This document shows, one piece after another, positions 1 to 6,094 of a DNA stretch of 6,933 nucleotides; position 1 is the first letter of the stretch; each line of letters begins with the position of its first letter. The notes under the pieces are model-generated. The model saw only the letters and a list, made by a program, of their open reading frames with translations, made no database searches and was not told the DNA's origin. This stretch comes from Marinilabiliales bacterium (lineage in GTDB: Bacteria; Bacteroidota; Bacteroidia; Bacteroidales; BM523): the NCBI GenBank assembly GCA_002869425.1, contig PKSZ01000733.1, positions 2,376 to 9,308 on the forward strand, written 5' to 3'. The position numbers and the translations under genes were made by a program.

Positions 1-876
1 ATTGAATCCATTATGGATGTTGCATATGAAATGCACACAACGGCAATGAGAATGGCTCAGCCAGGAGTTTATGAAAGAGAAGTACACGGTAAAATAGAAG
101 GAATTGCTCTTTCCTATGGTGGAAGAGTTTCTTTTCCGGTAATTCTTACCAAAAGAGGTGAAACATTACACAATCATCACCACGGGAATAAACTGGAAGC
201 GGGAGATCTTATGCTTGTTGATGCAGGATTTGAATCCTCAATGCGTTATGCTACAGATCATACAAGAACAACTCCGGTAGGAGGAAAATTTTCTTCAAAA
301 CAGAAGGATATTTACCAAATTGTTCTCAATGCAAACAACAAAGCCACTGAATCAATCAAACCGGGTATAACATACAAAGAAGTGCACTTAATTGCGGCTA
401 AAGAAGTTGCAAAAGGGCTGAATGAGCTGGGCTTAATGAAAGGTAACATTGATGAAGCAGTTCAGGAAGGAGCACATGCTTTATTCTTCCCTCACGGGTT
501 GGGCCATATGATGGGAGTAGATGTACACGACATGGAAGATCTTGGTGAAGACTATGTTGGATATAATGACGATCTGAAAAGATGTGATCAGTTTGGTACA
601 GCTTATTTACGACTGGCAAGAAAACTTGAACCAGGATTTGTTTTAACCAATGAGCCTGGCATTTATTTTATCCCGGCATTAATTGATAAATGGATAAAAG
701 AAGGAGTGAATCACCAATTCCTCAATTTTGACAAAATTAATGAGTATAGAGGTTTTGGTGGAATCAGACTGGAAGATGATATTCTCGTTACAGAAAATGG
801 AAATAGAAATATGGGCAAAAGAAGAATTCCTATTACCGTAAATGAAATTGAAGAAATAGCTGGAAAAGGACTATAA
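1..876 (+). CDS. Xaa-Pro aminopeptidase (M24 family), 5' end cut by window
   Basis: Cytosolic metallo-aminopeptidase of the M24 'pita-bread' fold, predicted to remove an N-terminal residue that precedes proline. The reading frame is open to base 1, so the ATG at 13 is probably internal; family members of about 450 residues would have some 170 more at the N-terminus. Numbering from that ATG, the five expected metal ligands are present: Asp70 (DAGFES), Asp82 (YATDHTRT), His165 (HGLGH), Glu214 (TNEPGIYF) and Glu254 (IRLEDD). The supporting histidines His161 and His172 (VDVHD) are also there. The two Asp ligands are 12 residues apart, where E. coli PepP has 11. An insertion of about 20 residues lies between His165 and Glu214 (GEDYVGYNDDLKRCDQFG). 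Both traits fit the long Bacteroidota subgroup. The catalytic domain looks intact and active. It ends one base before the hydrolase gene, suggesting cotranscription. The family call is secure; the exact substrate is not. Confidence 0.93.
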   Translation: MESIMDVAYEMHTTAMRMAQPGVYEREVHGKIEGIALSYGGRVSFPVILTKRGETLHNHHHGNKLEAGDLMLVDAGFESSMRYATDHTRTTPVGGKFSSKQKDIYQIVLNANNKATESIKPGITYKEVHLIAAKEVAKGLNELGLMKGNIDEAVQEGAHALFFPHGLGHMMGVDVHDMEDLGEDYVGYNDDLKRCDQFGTAYLRLARKLEPGFVLTNEPGIYFIPALIDKWIKEGVNHQFLNFDKINEYRGFGGIRLEDDILVTENGNRNMGKRRIPITVNEIEEIAGKGL

Positions 877-877
877 A

Positions 878-1669
878 ATGTGTGATTTTCTGGAGATCAG
901 AGGAAAAAAGATTCATTACAAAGTTGAAGGCTCTGGTGAAATTGTTTTGTTGCTACATGGATACTTGGAATCAATGGAAATATTTGATGATTTTGCATCC
1001 GATCTTGCAAAACATCTAAGCGTTTTAATGATCGACATTCCCGGTCATGGTAAAAGTGAATGCATTGGGACCATTCATTCTATGAACCTAATGGCTGATA
1101 TAATTAAAGAGGCTCTTGAACAATTAAACATTGATCAATGTTCAATAATTGGTCATTCCATGGGAGGATATATTGCTTTATCCTTCTTGGACAAGTACCC
1201 GGAGAAAGTGAACAAATTGTGCCTTTTACACTCAACTCCTTTTGCAGATGATGATGAGAAGAAACAAAACAGAAATCGTGAAATCGGTCTCATCAGGCAA
1301 GAAAAAAAGGAATTGATTTACAATATCAACATTCCAAAAGCATATGCAAACAGCAATCTTGATAAATTTGAATCGAATATAAAACTTGGCAAGAAAATTG
1401 CTAAAAACACCTCAAATCAAGGGATAATTGCATTGCTTGAAGGAATGAAAATGAGACGGGATTACACAAACTTACTCCAGGGAAATGCATCGAAGTCCAT
1501 GCTAATTTTAGGTAAAAAAGACAATTACATTCCTTTCGATCTAGCTTTTGAAAGATTAGGAACTATGGATAATTTGCATATTTTAGAATTAAATGAATCC
1601 GGTCACATGGGTTTCCTGGAAGAAAAAACAGAAACATTATTGGGAATCATTAACTTTTTTAAACAATGA
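878..1669 (+). CDS. Alpha/beta-fold hydrolase
   Basis: A 263-residue soluble alpha/beta hydrolase of normal length, with no signal peptide, so probably cytosolic. The oxyanion-hole motif is LLLHGYLES (His27-Gly28), DIPGHGKS follows at 53-60, and the nucleophile elbow is GHSMGG with Ser94. The triad is completed by Asp215 (GKKDNYIP) and His243 (ESGHMGF). Residues about 120-195 form a charged, Lys/Glu-rich cap region that would set substrate choice, and nothing in it points to a known substrate. Esterase, lipase-like or C-C hydrolase activity are all possible. The ATG at 878 is one base after the peptidase stop. AAAAGGA at 864-870, seven bases upstream, could serve as a ribosome binding site, unlike the other starts here. 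The stop overlaps the ATG of the next gene (ATGA, 1666-1669), so translation of the two is probably coupled. The fold is certain; the function is unassigned. Confidence 0.93.
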   Translation: MCDFLEIRGKKIHYKVEGSGEIVLLLHGYLESMEIFDDFASDLAKHLSVLMIDIPGHGKSECIGTIHSMNLMADIIKEALEQLNIDQCSIIGHSMGGYIALSFLDKYPEKVNKLCLLHSTPFADDDEKKQNRNREIGLIRQEKKELIYNINIPKAYANSNLDKFESNIKLGKKIAKNTSNQGIIALLEGMKMRRDYTNLLQGNASKSMLILGKKDNYIPFDLAFERLGTMDNLHILELNESGHMGFLEEKTETLLGIINFFKQ

Positions 1670-2007
1670 AAAAAACTATACTTTTCACATTTAGTATCAT
1701 CCTCTTCCTTTCTTTCCAAGGAAAAGCACAAAAATTGTATACTGTGGACTATGAATCACAAGCAGATGTTAAGGTTTTTGTTGTGGATTATGAATCACAA
1801 TGCGACCTTAAAGTATACAAAGTAAAATATGAATCACAAGCGAAAGGGAATGAGGGAAAATGGTTTTTTGTGGATTACGAATCGCAAGCAGACAAAACCT
1901 TGTTTTTCGTAGACTATGAATCGCAGGCAGATCTAAAAATCTACTTTGTGGATTATGAATCACAAGCAGGTTGGAAAAACAATGCAAAAAAGCATTTGCT
2001 TTTTTAG
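1666..2007 (+). CDS. Exported six-repeat protein, DUF6150 / 7(1) septoil-knot type
   Basis: A 113-residue protein. Residues 1-21 are a Sec-type signal peptide (MKK, a hydrophobic core, then GKA|Q), so the mature protein starts near Gln22 and is predicted periplasmic or secreted. There is no lipobox cysteine at the cleavage site. Residues 23-103 are six units of the pattern [K/T]-x-[FY]-x-V-[D/K]-Y-E-S-Q-[A/C], with the YESQ tetrads starting at Tyr29, 42, 55, 71, 84 and 97. Unit three is 16 residues long (ends AKGNEG) and the others 13, which makes two 42-residue halves. The tail is AKKHLLF. The pattern matches the family I know as DUF6150, which I recall being renamed for a predicted and later experimentally studied 7(1) protein knot. 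No catalytic motif is visible. Cys46 is the only cysteine. The ATGA overlap with the hydrolase stop supports this start. Role unknown; the family call rests on recall of the repeat pattern. Confidence 0.88.
   Translation: MKKTILFTFSIILFLSFQGKAQKLYTVDYESQADVKVFVVDYESQCDLKVYKVKYESQAKGNEGKWFFVDYESQADKTLFFVDYESQADLKIYFVDYESQAGWKNNAKKHLLF
1732..1974 (+). repeat. Six in-frame repeats encoding YESQ-centred units
   Basis: The units cover residues 23-35, 36-48, 49-64, 65-77, 78-90 and 91-103 of the small exported protein. The DNA copies of the Tyr-Glu-Ser-Gln core start at 1750, 1789, 1828, 1876, 1915 and 1954. Spacing is 39, 39, 48, 39 and 39 bases, so the first three cores recur exactly 126 bases later. 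Codons for the invariant residues differ between copies (TAT/TAC, TCA/TCG, CAA/CAG, GAT/GAC). This shows old protein repeats kept by selection on the amino acids rather than a fresh tandem duplication. Confidence 0.95.
1986..2005. terminator. Possible bidirectional terminator hairpin inside the 3' end of the repeat-protein gene
   Basis: AAAAAAGC (1986-1993) and GCTTTTTT (1998-2005) form a perfect 8-base stem around the loop ATTT. The A-tract on one arm and T-tract on the other give a U-run on either strand, as expected between convergent genes. Only two of the eight pairs are G-C, so the stem is weak. It lies within the last codons of the plus-strand gene and overlaps its stop, so termination activity is an inference. 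Confidence 0.4.
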
Positions 2008-3489
2008 CTAAAACTTAAGTATTTTCTTCCTGTACCGAAGGTATTGTTCATTAATATCTGATGATATATTAAACAACAATATCAATCCTGCAAAAACTAT
2101 CAGAAGTACACCTCCCCTAAGTATTATATCTATAATAAAATTAGGAAGAACAGGTATAAAATGTGCAGCCAGGTATGATGTCAATGCAATGACAATAACC
2201 ATAATGTACTTATAATTATAGGGTTGCATTTTAAATCGAATCCATAAGTATATAAATCGCATTAAATTAAATGCCAGCTTTGAAATAAAGGAAGCAAATG
2301 CTGCACCAACAATACCCCATACCGGAATGAACAGATAGTTTGTGATAATAATCAATATAACCATAATGACCATAAATAAAGCCTGCAATCTATACTTTTT
2401 AGAAGTTCCTAAAATACCAGCACTGGAACCTGCAACCATATCAGTTAAATAAGCCAATCCAATAAAGAGAATAACGTATTTACCTTCAATAAATTTATCA
2501 GTTAAAATAAGCATTACATTATCTATATTGGCCCAAATACCAGCCAATAACAAAAGACCAACGATAAACTGGTTGAGTGAACTTTTGTAATATATATCAT
2601 CCAGCATTTTACGATCATTATTTTTCCAGGCTTCAGCTACAAAAGTGCTTGTAATCTTATTAACCGAACGTGCTGGAAGGATGACCAGTGTTCCAAAGAA
2701 AAAAGCAGTTGAATAAATTCCGGTTTTACTTAATCCCAGAAAGCTTTCTATCATAATCCTGTCAAGACTCAAAGTAATAACTCCTGTAGCACTGATGATA
2801 ATTCCAAAAACCCCAACACTCATCATTGTTTTTAACATTTCTTTATCCAAAAACGCAAAATCTGGTTTCAAACTAAAATCACCGTCCCTTATCAATGGGA
2901 TAATAAGAAAGACAGTTGGCAAACAATTGGCTATTACATACAACAGCACAAATTGCTCAAAAGAAATCCATTTCAGATAATAAAAAGGAATGATTAACAG
3001 TATCAGGATTCTCTTGACAAATTCACGTTGAACCGTACCCCGAACTGCATTATAGAGTGCCTTTGTATAGCTATCAATAATATTAAAGAAAAGAGTAAAA
3101 AATACCAGCGGAATAATAAAATATGAAAATTCCCCAAACAACTGTGACTTTCCTTCTCCGGCGTCTGATAAATTTGGTTCCAATAAAATAAAAACGACTG
3201 TGGCCAGCACAAATCCAGTTATTGCCACCATAATAGAAAGGAACAAAAAACCATGATGTTTCTTTTGCTTATCTCTAAAATACGGAAACATACGAGTAGT
3301 AGTACTCATAAATCCGAATGATGCAAACTGAGAAAACAATAAAGAATAACTAATCAGGATTCCCAAAAGACCGATCTCATCAGGATCCAAAATTCTGGGA
3401 AATATAATAGCACTGGTAAAAAACCCAACAACTACACCTACAAAAGTATATATTGTACCTGTAATACTTTGCTTCCGTATTTCCCCCAT
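2008..3489 (-). CDS. Polysaccharide flippase, Wzx/PST type (MOP superfamily)
   Basis: A 493-residue inner-membrane protein with about 14 hydrophobic segments spread over nearly its whole length, the size and topology usual for oligosaccharide-lipid flippases. The N-terminus (IRKQSITGTIYTFVGVVVGF, then FPRILDPDEIGLLGI) has the family's first helix and the following conserved Pro/Gly turn. The second half repeats the same architecture, and the last residues are a short basic cytoplasmic tail (YLRYRKKILKF). Such proteins move undecaprenyl-linked glycan from the inner to the outer face of the cytoplasmic membrane; the glycan cannot be read from the sequence. The ATG at 3487-3489 has no evident ribosome binding site. 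It lies 16 bases after the YfhO-family gene stop on the same strand, so the two are probably cotranscribed. Its stop codon abuts the stop of the convergent repeat-protein gene. It could also be a teichuronic-acid or O-antigen exporter-like member; the superfamily call is firm. Confidence 0.88.
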   Translation of the reverse strand: MGEIRKQSITGTIYTFVGVVVGFFTSAIIFPRILDPDEIGLLGILISYSLLFSQFASFGFMSTTTRMFPYFRDKQKKHHGFLFLSIMVAITGFVLATVVFILLEPNLSDAGEGKSQLFGEFSYFIIPLVFFTLFFNIIDSYTKALYNAVRGTVQREFVKRILILLIIPFYYLKWISFEQFVLLYVIANCLPTVFLIIPLIRDGDFSLKPDFAFLDKEMLKTMMSVGVFGIIISATGVITLSLDRIMIESFLGLSKTGIYSTAFFFGTLVILPARSVNKITSTFVAEAWKNNDRKMLDDIYYKSSLNQFIVGLLLLAGIWANIDNVMLILTDKFIEGKYVILFIGLAYLTDMVAGSSAGILGTSKKYRLQALFMVIMVILIIITNYLFIPVWGIVGAAFASFISKLAFNLMRFIYLWIRFKMQPYNYKYIMVIVIALTSYLAAHFIPVLPNFIIDIILRGGVLLIVFAGLILLFNISSDINEQYLRYRKKILKF

Positions 3490-3505
3490 AAGTACAGTTA
3501 ATTAA

Positions 3506-5989
3506 CTACTCTGTTCTGAGCTTCCTAATCTCGAGCACTACAACCAATATTAAACCAATAAATAATAAAATAGCGCTGATGGTATTTATTTTAATTCCTG
3601 CATAATACATTTTTGGTTCAAACTTAAACTCTACCTTATGCTTTCCCGCAGGAATTCGCATTCCCCGCAACACATAATTGGTTCTGAAATATGGTTTCTG
3701 CTCACCATCTATATATGCATTCCATCCTTTATCATAATATATTTCACTAAATACAGCCAAACCCTCTTTTTGTGTATTTGACTCGTAAACCAAATAATTA
3801 GGTTTATATGAGATTAATTTAATCGTTGCTGTTGAATCCTTTTCAACATCCAATTGCTCAAACTGATCCTTAAACCTTTCATCAACGATAGCTTCTTTAG
3901 CAGGATTAAAATCATTCAAAGCCATAATCTCTTTATCTGCGTTTGCTACCATATGTAAATTAGAAACAAACCATGCATTTCCGAGTGCATTGTAATTCCT
4001 CTGAGCCATAACACCATTCTTAGTTGGTAAGATAATATACCTTGTATTCAGCATATTTAAGACATCTGAGCTACCCAATGCATCAATCAATTCCTGCTGA
4101 GATCTGGCCTGTCCAAGCTTCTGTTGTAGATTCATCATATCCTTGATGATATGAAAATCTATCAACTCCTGATATCTTTCCATTTTTGCTCCATGATAAC
4201 CTCCAATTGATTTATGGAAATAAGAAGTACTGGCATCATTGAAAGTACTCACAGAAAGATTAAGTACCCGATAATCAGGATCTTTATCTTTCAATATCTG
4301 TAAATCAGCCTGTGATGGCGTAAATGGATCTTTTGCCTCCCGCTTTGTAATGAAATCTTCATCATTCAAATACCTCTTATTTACAGACCACATGTCGATC
4401 AAGAATATTGCGATAATAAATATTATAGCGACATTGGGCTTTATATTTTTCTTTACAAAAAAGAAAACTACAGCAGCAATGGCCAAAATAAAGACCAAAG
4501 ATCTTAATGCATCCTGTTTTAGTAGTGATTCCCTATCGGATATTAAGGCATCCAGAAATGCGGGATTCGACCTGTATGCATTATCTGCATCACTGGTGAA
4601 GCTAAAAAACATCCCCGGCATAACAGCAAACAAGAGACAAACACCTCCTACAATAGCCAATGAATATAATAATGGCTTCTTTAATTGTTGGAAAGTAAAT
4701 TTCCCTTTAAATAAATCACGTAAAAGAATTAATGCAAGCATCGGTATCGCAAATTCAGCAATCACAAGAATCATGGATACTGTTCTAAATTTTGAATATC
4801 CAGGAAAATAATCAAGAAAGAAATCTGTTAAAAACATAAAATTCTTTCCCCAGGCAAGCATTATTGAAAAAATGGTTATACTTAACAACCACCATTTTAA
4901 AGGACCTTTAATAAGAAATAAACCCAAAACAAATAAGAAGAAAACTGCTGCTCCCACATAAACAGGCCCTGATGTAAAAGGTTGAGGACCCCAGTATGTA
5001 GGCATTCGTTTTATTGCACTTGCAGCATTAGCTGGTCCTGAAGATGCCTTTATCATCTTATAAACTTCAGACTTTTTTGAAAGTTCACCTCCAGATGCTC
5101 CTCCCATTACATTCGGAATAAACAAAGTAAATGTTTCCCCTATTCCGTAGCTCCATTGGGTTGCATAATCCTTATCCAGACCTCCCGTTTTGTTTGCTTT
5201 ATCCAGGGTGAGCTCCGATTTTCCACGCATACTATCTTTACCATAGTCATAGGTTAAATATAAACTAGAAAAGTTGCTGCCTACCGCTAGAACTGCAGCA
5301 AAAACAAGAAATACAGAAGCTCTGATAAACCTTTTCATCTCCTTGTTTTTCAACATGTCAAAAAACATAAATACGACAAGAAAAACAACTATTAGAAGAG
5401 TATAGTAAGTTATCTGCAGGTGATTTACAAGAATTTGTAAAGCAAGAAACAAAGCCGTAACTCCTGCTCCAAGTAAAGGTTTTCGCTTATAAGCAAGATA
5501 TATACCTCCAATAATTGGAGGTAAGTAACCCAGGGCCATTATTTTGGTAATATGTCCTGCTTCAATAATTATGAAAAAATAACTGGAAAAAGCATAGGCT
5601 ATTGCTCCAGCTAAGCTTAGCCAGGGATTCACTCTAAAGATTAATAGCGTAATATAAAAGCCCAACAAATACAAAAAGACAAATCCAGCCGGTCTGGTAT
5701 GCCACAACATTAGCGCCTTATTAACCTTCGATATTATGCGAACGTAATTCACACTAATAAGATATGCTGGCATTCCCCCAAACATGCTATTTGTCCATAG
5801 TGCTTCCTCCCCTGTCTCTTCCCTAAAATCTTTTATTTCTTTGGACATTCCTTTGTAATTCAGGACGTCAGACTGAACTAATTCTTTTGAGCCAGAAAGC
5901 TGAGCTGTAAAGTATGTAAACGAAATACCCAGAAAAATTACTATAATTACTATATGAGGTAGAATCTTTTTAACAAAGCTAATTTTCAT
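3506..5989 (-). CDS. YfhO-family membrane protein (GT-C-like putative glycosyltransferase)
   Basis: An 827-residue polytopic inner-membrane protein with about a dozen N-terminal transmembrane helices up to residue ~535, an extracytoplasmic soluble domain (~535-795), and one last helix (~800-821) followed by EIRKLRTE. The first loop has QSDVLNYKG with Asp41, the place where GT-C enzymes carry a catalytic acid, followed by WTNSMFGGMPAY (65-76). The large loop near residues 275-298 has the TQWSYGIGETFTLFIPN motif, typical of Bacteroidota members. The soluble domain ends in GMRIPAGKHKVEFKFEP just before the final helix, also a family hallmark. In Firmicutes, YfhO acts with the CsbB type of enzyme to put sugars from undecaprenyl phosphate onto lipoteichoic acid. 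Bacteroidota lack that polymer, so the acceptor here is unknown. It sits between a nonulosonic acid synthase and a flippase, which supports a surface-glycan role. Start ATG 5987-5989 with no clear ribosome binding site. The family is firm and the activity inferred. Confidence 0.87.
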   Translation of the reverse strand: MKISFVKKILPHIVIIVIFLGISFTYFTAQLSGSKELVQSDVLNYKGMSKEIKDFREETGEEALWTNSMFGGMPAYLISVNYVRIISKVNKALMLWHTRPAGFVFLYLLGFYITLLIFRVNPWLSLAGAIAYAFSSYFFIIIEAGHITKIMALGYLPPIIGGIYLAYKRKPLLGAGVTALFLALQILVNHLQITYYTLLIVVFLVVFMFFDMLKNKEMKRFIRASVFLVFAAVLAVGSNFSSLYLTYDYGKDSMRGKSELTLDKANKTGGLDKDYATQWSYGIGETFTLFIPNVMGGASGGELSKKSEVYKMIKASSGPANAASAIKRMPTYWGPQPFTSGPVYVGAAVFFLFVLGLFLIKGPLKWWLLSITIFSIMLAWGKNFMFLTDFFLDYFPGYSKFRTVSMILVIAEFAIPMLALILLRDLFKGKFTFQQLKKPLLYSLAIVGGVCLLFAVMPGMFFSFTSDADNAYRSNPAFLDALISDRESLLKQDALRSLVFILAIAAVVFFFVKKNIKPNVAIIFIIAIFLIDMWSVNKRYLNDEDFITKREAKDPFTPSQADLQILKDKDPDYRVLNLSVSTFNDASTSYFHKSIGGYHGAKMERYQELIDFHIIKDMMNLQQKLGQARSQQELIDALGSSDVLNMLNTRYIILPTKNGVMAQRNYNALGNAWFVSNLHMVANADKEIMALNDFNPAKEAIVDERFKDQFEQLDVEKDSTATIKLISYKPNYLVYESNTQKEGLAVFSEIYYDKGWNAYIDGEQKPYFRTNYVLRGMRIPAGKHKVEFKFEPKMYYAGIKINTISAILLFIGLILVVVLEIRKLRTE

Positions 5990-6094
5990 AATCCAATCAT
6001 TTGAAATTTAACGTGCAAAATAACATAGTATTTTGTAAAGATATAAGATTTTAAGCTTTATTGTATTAATAATCCTGAAACCAGAATACTAGTC
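5990..6094 (-). other. 105-base AT-rich spacer between the PseI-like and YfhO genes
   Basis: This spacer is long enough to hold a terminator and promoter, but neither is convincing. A weak imperfect hairpin can be drawn: GTATT at 6063-6067 with AATAC at 6085-6089, or ATCCTG at 6072-6077 with CAGAAT at 6082-6087 with one G-T pair. It lacks a clear following T-run in the minus direction. On the minus strand, partial matches to the Bacteroidota -7 element TAnnTTTG occur (for example TATCTTTA and TTATTTTG), but none has a correctly spaced -33 TTTG. Whether the YfhO gene has its own promoter is open. Confidence 0.35.

Noticed and set aside
13..15. ATG at 13 as the true start of the aminopeptidase
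   Set aside because: The frame is open to base 1 and the family has an N-terminal domain of about 170 residues, so the gene is cut by the window edge rather than short.
398..619. Minus-strand open frame of 73 codons
   Set aside because: Lies antisense inside the aminopeptidase catalytic domain, whose motifs are intact. Its translation shows no recognisable pattern.
1732..1974. CRISPR array or non-coding tandem repeat
   Set aside because: The repeats are in frame, differ at synonymous sites, have 39- or 48-base periods with no unique spacers, and encode a conserved protein motif.
2795..3212. Short open frames inside the flippase gene on both strands
   Set aside because: They overlap continuous membrane-protein coding sequence and have no start context or recognisable content.
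3497..3506. Palindrome GTTAATTAAC in the 16-base spacer before the flippase gene, as an operator
   Set aside because: A single 10-base A/T palindrome is expected by chance in such AT-rich DNA, and it overlaps the upstream stop codon.
4350..4811. Plus-strand open frame of 153 codons
   Set aside because: Antisense to the YfhO-family gene across conserved membrane segments. Its Lys/Ser/Ala-rich content is what reverse reading of hydrophobic codons gives.
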